Assembly: GCF_000716875.1 (NCBI RefSeq)
Contig: NZ_JNWQ01000013.1
Location: 1-64,000, forward strand
DNA: 64,000 bases
Direction of reading: 5' to 3'
From: Streptomyces novaecaesareae
GTDB taxonomy: Bacteria > Actinomycetota > Actinomycetes > Streptomycetales > Streptomycetaceae
How positions within the stretch are numbered: position 1 is the stretch's first letter; every line of letters starts with the position of its first letter. Below the pieces are notes generated by a model. It saw only the letters and a program-made list of their open reading frames with translations. It ran no database searches and was not told where the DNA came from. Made by a program: the position numbers and the translations under genes. Shown here piece after piece: positions 17,604 through 27,900 of this stretch.

Positions 17604-18400
17604 CCACCGCCACCGAGACGACGCCCCGGCAGCCGGGTGCCCTCAGCGCCGCGATCAGCGACAGCTTCGCCGTCGCCGGCCGCAACCTGCTCAACTACCG
17701 TCGCGTTCCCAGCCTGCTGATGGCATCGACGGTCCAGCCGGTGATGACCGTCCTGCTCTTCTACTTCATCTTCGGCGGGGCGATCCCGGTGCCGGGGCAC
17801 GAGTACGTGGACTACCTCATCCCCGGCATCCTCGGCTGGAGCGTGATCATCGGCGCCCAGGGCACTGCGGTGGGCCTGGCCGCGGACGTCAAGGCGGGCC
17901 TGGTCCAGCGGATGTGGTCGCTGCCGGTGAGCCGACCGGCGTTCCTGGCCGGCCGGATCATCGCCGACACGGTGCGGAACGCCGTGGTCGCGGTGATCGT
18001 CCTGGGGATGGGCCTGCTGCTGGGCTTCCGCCCGGACGGCTCCCCCGCGGCGGTCGCGGCGGGCGTGGCGCTGATGCTGCTCTTCGGATTCGCCGCGTCC
18101 TGGATCTTCGCGGCGATCGGCCTGGGTGTGGGCAACCCGGAGTCCGCGCAGGCCGCGACCTTCCCGCCGATGATCCTGATGGTCTTCTCCTCCTCCGCGT
18201 TCGTCCCGCCGGACACCATGAAGGGGTGGCTGCAGCCGTACGCGGAGCACCAGCCGTTGTCCGCCGCGCTGGGCGCGGTCCGCGGGCTGATGCTGGGCGA
18301 GGCGACCACCGGTGCCGTGATCGAGGCGCTGGCCTGGGTCGTCGGCCTGCTGGTGGTCTTCGTGCCGCTCGCCGTCCGCGGCTACCGCAAGGCCGCCTGA
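17600..18400 (+). CDS. ABC-2 type permease, DrrB type
   Basis: A 266-aa membrane subunit with six predicted helices, partner of the preceding ATPase. The NYRRVPSLLMASTVQPVMTVLLF segment near residue 32 is the conserved entry of DrrB-like ABC-2 permeases, and FSSSAFVPPDTMKGWLQPYAEHQPLS near 195-220 is the family's conserved C-terminal loop. Its ATG overlaps the stop of the ATPase gene (ATGA). A strong hairpin follows, and beyond it the biosynthetic operon ends on the opposite strand. Confidence 0.92.
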   Translation: MTTATETTPRQPGALSAAISDSFAVAGRNLLNYRRVPSLLMASTVQPVMTVLLFYFIFGGAIPVPGHEYVDYLIPGILGWSVIIGAQGTAVGLAADVKAGLVQRMWSLPVSRPAFLAGRIIADTVRNAVVAVIVLGMGLLLGFRPDGSPAAVAAGVALMLLFGFAASWIFAAIGLGVGNPESAQAATFPPMILMVFSSSAFVPPDTMKGWLQPYAEHQPLSAALGAVRGLMLGEATTGAVIEALAWVVGLLVVFVPLAVRGYRKAA

Positions 18401-18427
18401 GCGAAGCGGCTCCCCCGGTTCCCCCGA

Positions 18428-18471
18428 CAGCGGAGCGGGCCCCTGTTCTCGAACAGGGGCCCGCTCCGCTG
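18428..18471. terminator. 21-bp hairpin terminator between ABC exporter and biosynthetic operon
   Basis: Bases 18428-18448 and 18451-18471 are perfect reverse complements (21 bp) with a minimal loop. Sitting between two converging units (18400 on plus, 18525 on minus), the hairpin is a bidirectional terminator. It is a natural left boundary for the long minus-strand cluster. Confidence 0.88.
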
Positions 18472-18524
18472 TGCTCGCCCCGGGGCGTGTTCGACGGTTC
18501 CCGGCGGGCGCGCGACGCGAACGG

Positions 18525-19301
18525 TCAGACCCGCCCTGGCTGGACCATGACCGCTTCGGCGGCCGCTTCGGCGACCGCCCCGGTGACGGCCGCCACCAGG
18601 CCGGCGGGCGGCTCCTTGAGGTAGAAGTGGTCGCCTTCGAACATCTGCAGGTCGAATCCGCCGGTCGTGACGGCCCGCCAGGCGAGCAGCTCGTCCGGAT
18701 GGACCAGTGGGTCGCTCTCCCCGCCGAACGCGGTGACCGGCACATCCAGGACCGGCGCGCCGACCGGGCGGAACGTCTCGTTGAGCGCGAAGTCGGCGCG
18801 CAGCGTGGGCAGGAACGCCTCCAACAGCCCACGTTCGGCCAGGACTTCGGGCGGCGTCCCGTTCAGCAGCCGCAGCCGGGCGATGAAGTCCTCCTCCGGC
18901 AGCGCGTGCACGCTCGGCAGCCGGGGCCGCAGGTGCGGGGCGGGGCGGCCGGAGACGAACAGCCGCACCGGCCCGGGCAGGCCCGGCTCGGCGAGGCAGC
19001 GCAGCGCGAGGGCGTAGGCAACGCCCGCGCCCATGCTGTGTCCGAACAGGGCGAAGGGCCGCCCGTCCAGCGCGTTCAGCGCCTTCAGCGCCTGGACCAG
19101 CGGCTCCACCAGCTCGGCCGTGGACCGGGCCGCGGGTTCGTTCCACCGGCCCTCCCGGCCCGGCAACAGCACCGGGCACAGGGCGACGCCGGAGCCGAAC
19201 GCGTCCAGCCAGGGGCGGTAGAACCGGGCGCCGCCGCCGGCGTGCGGCAGGCAGATCAGCCGGACCGCACCGGGGCGGTCGGCGCCTTCGATCCACGTCA
19301 C
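18525..19301 (-). CDS. Type II thioesterase
   Basis: A 258-aa alpha/beta hydrolase of the editing thioesterase group found in NRPS/PKS clusters. LICLPHAGGGARFYRPW lies at the N-terminus, the nucleophile Ser is at 89 in GHSMGAG, the acid lies in FGGESDPLV, and His in FEGDHFYL. It removes aberrant acyl groups or mis-primed units from carrier proteins. It starts at GTG 19301, whose first bases overlap the stop of the KS gene (GTGA). It is the last gene of the long operon. Confidence 0.92.
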   Translation of the reverse strand: MTWIEGADRPGAVRLICLPHAGGGARFYRPWLDAFGSGVALCPVLLPGREGRWNEPAARSTAELVEPLVQALKALNALDGRPFALFGHSMGAGVAYALALRCLAEPGLPGPVRLFVSGRPAPHLRPRLPSVHALPEEDFIARLRLLNGTPPEVLAERGLLEAFLPTLRADFALNETFRPVGAPVLDVPVTAFGGESDPLVHPDELLAWRAVTTGGFDLQMFEGDHFYLKEPPAGLVAAVTGAVAEAAAEAVMVQPGRV

Positions 19302-20515
19302 GCGGCGGCCTCCTTCAGCACGACGCAGGCGTTGAACCCGCCGAACCCGAAGCTGGTCGACAGGGCGGTCGGGACGGCGACGTCCACCGCCTCCGCGCCG
19401 ACGAACCGCCAGCCGGTCTCGATCGGGTCGCGCAGGCCCACGTTGGGGTGGACGAAGCCGTCCCGCATCTGGACGACGGTGGCGACGGCCTCGACCACCC
19501 CGGCGGCGCCGAGGCAGTGCCCGGTCATGCCCTTGGTCGCGTTGAGCCAAGGGCGGCCGGAGTGCGGGCCGAACACCCGCCGCAGCGCGTCCAGTTCGGT
19601 CCGGTCACCGAGCCGCGAGCCGGAGCCGTGAGTGTTCACGTAGGCGATGTCGGCGGGGTCGAGGCCGGCCACCGCCAGTGCCCGCCGGACGGCCCGGACC
19701 TCCCCCGACTCGTCGGGGTCGGCCAGGCTGTTGCCGTCGAGCGCCATCGCGTAGCCGGCGACCTCGGCGAGCGGCCGCTCCGCCCCGGCCTCCAGCACCA
19801 GGCAGGCCGCGGCCTGCCCGGGGACGAAGCCGCGGTGCGCGCCGTCGAAGGGGCTGCCGGGCGGCTCCGGGCCGTCGGCCATGGCCCCGAGGTTGCGGAA
19901 GGCGGCCCGCTCCATCGGCGTCAGGTCGGCCAGCGCGCCGACGACGAGGCAGACGTCGACGGCGCCGGACGCGACGAGCCGGGCCGCGTTGACGATGGCG
20001 ACGGTGCCGCTGGCCGAGGCCGCGCCGACGGTGCAGCCCTCGCCCCGGATACCGAGGATGTGGCTGAGCACGCCGACGTGGTCGGTGTCCTGCATCTGCA
20101 GGGCGAACCTCGGCGGGACGAACCGGGAGCCGCGCTCGTAGACCGGGCGCAGCTGTTCGGCGTGCCCGGCGGTGAGGTTGTTGCCGGCGACGACGAGCCC
20201 GATCCGTTCCGGGTCGAGCCCGGCCCGGCGGTCCAGGCCGGCGTCGAGCCAGGCCTGGACCGCGGCGCAGGCCGCGGCCTGCACGGCGAACGGGGAGCGA
20301 CCGGCCAGCCGGAGCGCCGAGCGCCGCAGGTCGTCCGGCACGTCGGAGAGTTGCGCGCGGAGGTCGAAGGAGCCCAGCGGGGCGGCGTGGGCCGCCCCGC
20401 CCTCGTCCTCGACGGGAACGATGCCGCAGGTCCCGGCTCGCAGCGCGGCGGCGAAGCGCGAGGCTCCGGTGCCGATCGGGCTGACGATGCCGAGTCCTGC
20501 CACGTGCACGGCCAT
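19298..20515 (-). CDS. Free-standing decarboxylative ketosynthase (KS-decarboxylase) of the beta-branching cassette
   Basis: A 405-aa KAS-like protein. The usual active-site DTACSSS reads GAASASG, so Ser167 replaces the nucleophilic Cys; NTHGSGS and KGMTGH keep both His positions. This Cys-to-Ser type (as in CurC-like enzymes of HCS cassettes) decarboxylates malonyl on the donor ACP to give acetyl-ACP. It lies between the donor ACP and the type II thioesterase, 1 nt after the ACP stop. The position and the partner HMG-CoA-synthase-like gene make the beta-branching role likely. Leinamycin itself uses the unrelated LnmK (acyltransferase/decarboxylase) for this step. Confidence 0.88.
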   Translation of the reverse strand: MAVHVAGLGIVSPIGTGASRFAAALRAGTCGIVPVEDEGGAAHAAPLGSFDLRAQLSDVPDDLRRSALRLAGRSPFAVQAAACAAVQAWLDAGLDRRAGLDPERIGLVVAGNNLTAGHAEQLRPVYERGSRFVPPRFALQMQDTDHVGVLSHILGIRGEGCTVGAASASGTVAIVNAARLVASGAVDVCLVVGALADLTPMERAAFRNLGAMADGPEPPGSPFDGAHRGFVPGQAAACLVLEAGAERPLAEVAGYAMALDGNSLADPDESGEVRAVRRALAVAGLDPADIAYVNTHGSGSRLGDRTELDALRRVFGPHSGRPWLNATKGMTGHCLGAAGVVEAVATVVQMRDGFVHPNVGLRDPIETGWRFVGAEAVDVAVPTALSTSFGFGGFNACVVLKEAAA

Positions 20516-20516
20516 C

Positions 20517-20765
20517 TCAGCTGTGCTTCGCGAACAGGCCGACCAGGTCGCGCACCTTCAGGCCGGAGTGCACCTCACCGATCGGGACGACCACGCCGAG
20601 CCGGTCCATGGCCATCGTGATGATGTCGGCCCGGTCGATGCTGTTGCAGCCGAGGTCGGCGAGGCACTCGTCCGCACGGAACTGCTCGGCGGTCAGCTCG
20701 GGCACCACCTCCAGGGTGGTGTCGCGCAGGGTTTCGAAGACCAGGGTCTCGTTGATCACGTCCAT
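20517..20765 (-). CDS. Donor acyl carrier protein of the beta-branching cassette
   Basis: An 82-aa discrete ACP with phosphopantetheine site Ser in ADLGCNSIDRADI (about residue 42). It is placed between the HMG-CoA-synthase homologue and the KS-decarboxylase, as donor ACPs are in HCS cassettes (LnmL, AcpK and similar). It would hold malonyl, then acetyl, for aldol addition to the beta-ketoacyl chain on the PKS. GAGGAG lies just before ATG 20765. The gap to the upstream stop is 5 nt. Confidence 0.9.
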   Translation of the reverse strand: MDVINETLVFETLRDTTLEVVPELTAEQFRADECLADLGCNSIDRADIITMAMDRLGVVVPIGEVHSGLKVRDLVGLFAKHS

Positions 20766-20770
20766 ACTCC

Positions 20771-21997
20771 TCAGTTGATCCATTCGTAGGTCCGCCGGTA
20801 GTCGCGGACGCCCGTCAGCGCGAGCAGCGGGCGCCCGGCCGCGGCGGCGCGCGCGAGGCCGAGGTGGCCTTCGACGTCGATGTCCTTGTCCTTCTGCGGG
20901 ACGAGGCAGCTCCGTGCGGCGGGCAGCAGGGCCAGGTACTGGTCGAAGTCGAGGTCGACGCGGGCGTCGAGCTGATCGCCGATCCGCAGCTCGGCGAGCC
21001 GGGCAGCGGAGCGGGGGCCGATCAGCCCGCTGAAGAACTCGGAGGCGCAGCCCGAGCCGTAGGAGAAGATCCCCACCCGCGCCTCTCGGGCGGGCCGGGC
21101 CGTGTCGACGAGGCTCGCCAGCGCCGCGTACACCGAGCCCGAGAAGAGGTTCCCGATCAGGCCCGGGTAGCGGAGCGAGGCCTCGACCCGGCGGGCGAAG
21201 TCGGCCTCGATCGCGGCGGTGCTCGCGCGGGCCTGGTCGCGCATCAGGGCGCGGTGGGCGGCCTTCGCCATGCCCGCGAAGGGCGTGTGCCAGACGAGGT
21301 GGTCGAAGGTCGTCTCCAGGTCGGCGCCGGCGACCCGGTTGCGGTAGTCGGCGAAGCTCGCGGTCGCGCAGCTCAGGTAGGCGACCAGCGACTGGTCGAC
21401 GTCGACCAGGTCGCGGTCGGGGTGCGGGCGGGCCGAGTCGAGGGTCTCGAAGCTGTGCAGGCCGTAGGCCCCCGGGTCGACGGCGAGCACGCCGCCGTCC
21501 GGGCCGACCAGCATCGCCACCGCGCCGCTGCCGGTCGCCGGCTCGGCGTACGCGCCCTCCGCACCGACCACCGCCACGTCGGTGGCGATGACCAGGGCCC
21601 GGGCCTCCGGGTCCGCCCGGGCGGCCAGGTGACCGATCGCCAGGTGCAGGGCGGCGGTCGCGCCGTAGCACGCCTGCTTCACCTCGAGCATCCGGCAGGA
21701 GGCCGGCAGGCCCAGCGCCCGGTGGACGTGGCTGGCAACGGACTTGCTGTGGTCGAGGCCCGACTCGGTGGCGGTGATGAGCAGTTCGATCCGGTCGGTG
21801 CCGGTGCGGTCGAGGATCGGCCGGGCCGCGTTGGCGGCATTGGTCACCGGGTCCTCGAACGGGAGCGCCACCGAGCGGGCGTCCATCATCACGTTGCCGA
21901 ACCGTTCGGTGTCCAGGCCGCGGCCGTCGAAGATCGCCTTGGCCCGGATCGCGGCGACACCGCCGTAGACGTTGAGCCATTCGATGCCGTGGGTCAT
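20771..21997 (-). CDS. HMG-CoA synthase homologue (HCS, beta-branching aldolase)
   Basis: A 408-aa member of the HMG-CoA synthase-like family used in polyketide beta-branching (LnmM, PksG, CurD type). Catalytic Glu lies in ATESGLDHSK, nucleophilic Cys110 in EVKQACYGATAAL, and His in HTPFAGM near residue 238. It condenses the acetyl-type donor on the free ACP with a beta-keto thioester on the PKS. Its ATG overlaps the stop of the giant PKS gene (ATGA), tying it to the same transcript. A dehydrating ECH1 is not found beside it; the decarboxylating ECH2-like domain is inside the giant PKS. Confidence 0.93.
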   Translation of the reverse strand: MTHGIEWLNVYGGVAAIRAKAIFDGRGLDTERFGNVMMDARSVALPFEDPVTNAANAARPILDRTGTDRIELLITATESGLDHSKSVASHVHRALGLPASCRMLEVKQACYGATAALHLAIGHLAARADPEARALVIATDVAVVGAEGAYAEPATGSGAVAMLVGPDGGVLAVDPGAYGLHSFETLDSARPHPDRDLVDVDQSLVAYLSCATASFADYRNRVAGADLETTFDHLVWHTPFAGMAKAAHRALMRDQARASTAAIEADFARRVEASLRYPGLIGNLFSGSVYAALASLVDTARPAREARVGIFSYGSGCASEFFSGLIGPRSAARLAELRIGDQLDARVDLDFDQYLALLPAARSCLVPQKDKDIDVEGHLGLARAAAAGRPLLALTGVRDYRRTYEWIN

Positions 21998-24900
21998 GAG
22001 CGCGGTCCTTCCTGGGCTCCGCTGAGGAACCGGGTGAGCAGGGCGTTGACCACGTCGGGGTGGGTCACGCAGGGGAAGTGGCCGGCGTCGGGGAGCTCCG
22101 CGTACTCGGCGTCCTCGATCAGCGCGTGCAGCAGGTGCGCGGTCTTCAGCGGGATCACGGTGTCCCGGCGCCCCTGGACGACCAGCGTCGGCGATTTGAT
22201 ACCGCCGAGCCGGTCCCGCAGGTCGGGCTCGGCCGCGAAGAAGTCGAGGTAGCGCAGGCCGATGCGGGGGTCCATGCTCTCGCAGCTCAGCAGGAGGCGG
22301 GTGAACTCCGCCCGCTCCTCGGCCGTGCAGGGGACACCGGCAAGGTCCTCGGCGACGACCTGGGCGAGCTGGTTGATCTCACCCTTGCGGTTGGCGTACT
22401 TGTACGAGCCGCAGACGATCGTCAGCGAGGCGGTGTCGCCCGGGTGGGAGAGCGCGAAGTGCTGCGCCAGGATGCCGCCGACGGAGGCGCCCACCACATG
22501 GACGGGGAACGGGACCCCGAGGGTGTCGAGGACGTCGTGGTGCATCCGCGCGATGCCGGGGAGGGTCACGTCGTCCGCCGCGGTGGTCGCGCCGACTCCC
22601 GGGTGGTGGATCGCCAACACCCGGTGGCCGGAAGCCAGTTCGGCAAACTGCGCGGCGAAGAAGCCGGCCCCGATGTTGAACGGCGGCATGAAGACCACCG
22701 GAGGGCCGTCGGTGCCGGCCACGAAGACCTCGACCTGGCCGGAGCCCCACGCAACGAGCTCCCGCCGCACCCCGGGCACCCGGGCCCGTAGCACCGACCA
22801 GCTGTCGTCGGGGTCGGTGTCGTCCATGGCGTCCCGCAGGTCCTCGGGGACGGCCTCCGCCGGGTGGTAGACCGCCCGGGACGGGTCCGCCAGGTGAGCG
22901 ACCCCGAGCAGTTCACGCGGAGCGGCCTGCCGGTAGGCGGCGACGATGGCGTCGGCCGCGGCCCGGACCTCGGCGGCCGGCATGCCGACCGGCACCGCGA
23001 GCCGCACGCAGCGCGCCAGGGCGGTGTGCGGACCGTGCAGGTGCGGCCCGCCGCGGACCCCGGTGTGCTCGAACAGCCAGGCCAGGAAGGCCGGAACGGC
23101 CAGTTCGAGGCCGGCGAAGGGCGGCATGGCGCCCACGTCCAGCAGCACGCAGTGCGCGCCCTCGGCGCCGGCCACCGGCAGGCCGCCGGCGGTGAGCCGG
23201 GCCCGCAGGTCGGCGACCGCCTCGACCCGGGCGCGCACCGCGGCGGCGACCCGGTCGAGGTCGCCGAGGGCCGCGGTCAGCGCGGTGCGCCGAAGCAGCC
23301 CCACCTCGGTACCGCGAGCGGCGGCGAGCTCGGCGAGGTGCCGGGCCAGCTCGTCGTCGGAGGTCAGGACGAGCCCGCCGCCGTCGACGCCGAAGTCCTT
23401 GGACAGGCTGACCGTGACGGCGTCCGCGAGCTCCAGCTGCTCGCGCACGTCCTGCCACGGGTCCGCTCCGCCACGCGCCGCGGTCACCGAGACGATCCGG
23501 GTGGCGTCGAGCACCAGCCTCACGCCGTGCGCCCGGGTGATGTCCCGGACGGCGCGCAGCTCCGCGAGCGACAGGGCGGCGCCGCCCGCCGCGTTGGCGC
23601 CCTGCTCCAGGCAGACGAAGGCGGCCGGGCCCTCGGCCAGCGCCCGCTCGACCGCCTGGGGCAGGTCGCCGGTGAGCGGCACGGGCCGGAACCCGCAGTC
23701 CGCGAGGTTGAACAGCCAGGTCGGGAAGAGTCCGTTGTGCGGCACCCGGCCCCGTCCGGGCCAGGCCCGGCACAGCAGCGCCTCGGCGGTCCGCCCGGAG
23801 GAGGTGAGCACGCCGGTGGTCAGGCCCGACCAGGCCGGCGGCAGCACGCCCGCCGGGGCGGTGGCGAGGTCGGCCATCCGGTCGCGGACGAAGGCCGTGT
23901 CCAGCTCGGCCCACGAGTCGGTCAGCAGGTCCACCGGGACGTCCCGGTGCTCCAGGGCGACCGGGTTGTAGCCGTGGCGGGCCAGCAGCTCCCGCCGTCC
24001 GGCGTCCCCGGCCGAGGCCGGCACCGGGCGTTCGGGCCGGGCGGCCGGCGTCACCCGGCTCGCGGGTGCCGGAGTGCGCGCGGGTACCGGAGTGCGCGCG
24101 GGTACCGGGGCGGCCGCGGGCTCGCGGCCCGGCTCCGGTTCGCCGTCCTGGTTGGCGATCATCAGGATGACGTCGGCGACGCTCGTCGCGTGGGCACCGG
24201 CCGGGGCCACCAGGTAGATCGGCTCGTCGGACGGGCGGAACTTGGTCTTGAACTGGTAGTTCCCCTTGCCGAAGAGCCCGCTCTCGTAGAGCTCGGCGAG
24301 CGCGCGCTCGGCCACCGGCGAGGCGTTCGGGGACTCCGTCACGGCCACGCCGAAGCTGGCCCCGAAGCTGAAGGCCGCCTCGCCCTCGGCCCTGAGCTGC
24401 TTGAGGATCTCGACGATCGCGAACTCCAGGCCCCCGCGCGGCATCTCCGGCGGATAGAACTCCACGTCCAGCAGGTGGCCGCCGGACGGGACCGCCGTGA
24501 CGACGATCGCGTTGACGACCGCGCCGTCCAGCTCGGTGAGGAACAGCCGGTGGCCCTCGGCGAGGTGCCCGGACCGGAGCTCCTCGCGGACGGTGGCGAC
24601 GTAGGCGTTGACCATCTGCTTGCCGCCCGCCCACAGGTCGACCAGCTCGGCGATCCGGCGGTCGGTCTGCGGGTCGGTCCCGCTGCGGTACTCGCGGGTG
24701 CGGCAGTCGCCGGCCTTCTCGAACCGGCGAACCAGCCCGCGCAGCCGGCTCATCCGGCCGCCCTGGACGGTGAAGGAAGCGAGGTCGGTGAGGCGCTGGA
24801 CGACACCGAACGGGGTGGCCGTGCAGGGTTCGCCGGCCAGTGTGGTCAGCCGCTCCATCGAGAGCAGGTTCGGCCGCAGCCCGTGCGCGAGCGCGTCCCG

Positions 24901-27900
24901 GGCGAAGTCGTCGGCGAGGCCGGCGTACGCGTCGTCGGGGCCGACGTAGCTCCAGGCCAGCAGATCGCCGCCGTGCCGGGCGACGTTGAGGTAGGCATCC
25001 CGGGCGGGGTCGAGGTAGGCCCAGGGGGCGATGTCCCGTCCGGCCAGGCCGGTCTCCTGGCCGTGCCGCGCCCGGAGCCGCGCGAGCAGCTCCGCGGTGG
25101 CGGCGTCGACGGTCCGCTTGTGCACCAGCGGCATCCCGTCCGGGACCTCCCGCCCGTGACCGGGACGGCCGGCCAGGGCCGCCACGACGGCACCGGTACC
25201 GAATCGGTCGGCCAGGTGCCCGGTGAGCTCGGCCACGGTCGGCTGGTCGAACATGACGGCCTTCGACAGAGCGCCGAGCGCGCCCTCCAGCGTGCTGACG
25301 ACCGCGAGCATGTCGAACGAGGTCAGACCGTTGTCGGTGAAGCTGAGCGTCGGGTCGAGCGGGCGCTCGGTGACCCGGGTGACGAGACCGGCGACCAGCT
25401 CCGCCAGATCCGGCTCCGCGTCCTGAACCGGCGTCGGCTCGGCGGCGGGCGCCGCTGGCGTGCCGACGAAGCCCGCGACGTGGGCGGCGAGCCGGCCGAT
25501 CGAGCCGTGGTCGTAGAGGTCCGCGGCCGCGATCTCCACCCCGCACGCGGCCGAGAGGCCGCGCGCCAACTCCATCCGGAAGATCGAGTCGAGGCCCAGC
25601 GCGTCGAACTCCTCGTCCTCCCCGACCGCCGACTCCGGCATGCCGAGGATTCCCGCCACCAGCCGACGGACGACCGCGATCGGCGCCTGCGCTCCGGCCG
25701 GCGCGGCGGACGGCGTGTCAGGGGCGGCCGGCGTCCCGTGCCCGACCGGCACCGCCGGCGCGGCGGGATCGGCCGACGTCGGCTCCGCGGGGGCGGCCGG
25801 CGTCGGCTCCGCGGGCGCACCCGGCGTGCTGAGCAGCACCTTGCCGTCGGCGTTCCGGACCGGTCCGCCGACCGGTCCGCCGACCGGGGCAGGAGCGGCC
25901 GCCGGCCGCGGCGGCGCCACGTACCAGTGCGGCGTCGCGGCGTGCGGGAAGGACGGCAGCGGCACCCGCAGCGGCTGCGGCTGCGGCACCGGCCAGGCCG
26001 CCTCCGCCCCGTCGAGCCAGGCGCGGGCCGCTGCGGGAGCAGGCCGCTCCCCGGCCGCCGCCCGGTCGAGGGCATCGGCCAGCTCGCCGAGCGTGGTGCC
26101 GGTGACGGCCAGTCGGACCGGGAACGCGTCCCGGCCGCTCTGCAGCGTCCAGGCGACCGAGGCCGGCGACAGCGCCGGCTCGCGCCTGAGGTGCTCCGCC
26201 AAGCGGGCGGCGTACCCGGACAGCGCCTCCTCGGAGGGTGCGGACAGCGGCAGCACCCGGGCGACGGCCGCCTCCTCCGGGCCGTTCCCGGCCGACTGCG
26301 GCTGCTCCAGGACGACGTGCGCGTTGGTACCGCCGAAGCCGAAGGAGCTCACCCCGGCCCGGCGGACCGGGCGACCCCGGTCGTCCGGGACGGCGGCCCA
26401 CTCGCGCCGGCCGCGCACCAGGTCGAAGGGCGTGCCCTCGGTACGGATGTACGGATTGGGCTCGGTGAGGTGCGGGTTGGCCGGTAGCTCGCCGTGCCGC
26501 ATCGAGAGGACGACCTTCACGATGCCGGCGAGTCCGGCGGCGGCCTCCAGGTGCCCGATGTTGGTCTTGACCGAGCCGAGCGCCACCCGGGCCCGGTCAC
26601 CCGCCTCCAGCCGGGCGAACGCCTGCTTGAGGCCCTCGAACTCGACCGGGTCGCCGAGCGCCGTTCCGGTGCCGTGCGCCTCGACGTAGGAGATGGTGTC
26701 GGCCGCGACGCCCGCGTCGTGGACGGCGGAGACCACCACGTCGGCCTGGGCGGCCGGGTTGGGCGCGGTCAGCGAGGCCGACCGGCCGCCGTGGCCCACC
26801 GCGGTGCCCTTGATCACCGCGTGCACGTGGTCGCCGTCGGCCAGCGCCGCGGCGTGGGGCTTCAGCAGGAGGGCGACCGCGCCCTCGCCGCGGGCGTAGC
26901 CCTCGGCCGAGCGGTCGAAGGTGCGGCAGCGGTCGCCGAGCATTCCGGACTCGCCGAACGAGGCGAACAGGGCGGGGCTCAGCGTCACGTTGACCGCGCC
27001 GGCGACGGCCAGTTCGCACTCGCCGTCGCGCAGCGCCCGCACCGCGCGGTGCACGGCGACCAGCCCACTGGAGCAGGCCGTGTCCACGGACTCGCTGGGG
27101 CCGCGCAGGTCCATCAGGTGCGACACCCGGTTCGCGAGCACCGCGTGCGAGGTCCCGGTGGCGGTGTGCGCCTCCACCGCGACTCCGTGCACGGTGAGCA
27201 GTTCTTCGTAGTCCCGGGTGGAGACCCCGGCGAACAGGCCGGTCCTGCTGCCGCGCAGCGCCGACGGCCGGTAGCCGGCGTCGTCGACGGCCTGCCGGAC
27301 CACCCGGAGGAAGAGCCGCTGCTGCGGGTCCATCAGAGCCGCCTCGCGCGGCGAGATGCCGAACAGCGCGCAGTCGAACTCGGCGACGCCGTCGACGAAG
27401 CCCGCCTCGATGTCCCGGGTCCGCGGGTCGGCCAGCAGGTCCGCCCGGTCGGCCGGCACCGGCCGGACCAGGTCGGCACCGGCCCGCAGGTGCTGCCAGA
27501 AGGCGGCGAGGTCGGGCGAGCCGGGCAGGATGCCGGCCATCCCGATGACGGCCACGTCACGGCTCCCGGCCGCTTCCCCGTCGGTGTCCTGCCCGTCCGC
27601 GGTGTCCCCGTCGGGCGTCTCCTCCGCGGCCGTGACCACGGCGGCGAGGCCGAGGCCGTCCAGGTACGCCCCGAACGCGGCCAGGGTCGGGTGCTCGAAC
27701 AGCACGGTCGGCAGCAGGTCCAGCCCGTAGGCGTCGTTGACCTTGTTGATCAGTGCGGTGAGGGTGATCGAGTCGAAGCCGAGGTCGAGCAGCTGGGCCC
27801 GCATGTCGACGTCCTCGCACTCGACCAGCAGGAAGTCCGCGGCCAGCGTCCGCAGCAGGGCCTCCGGCGCCTGCGCCGCCGGCCGTACGGCGGCGGGGGC

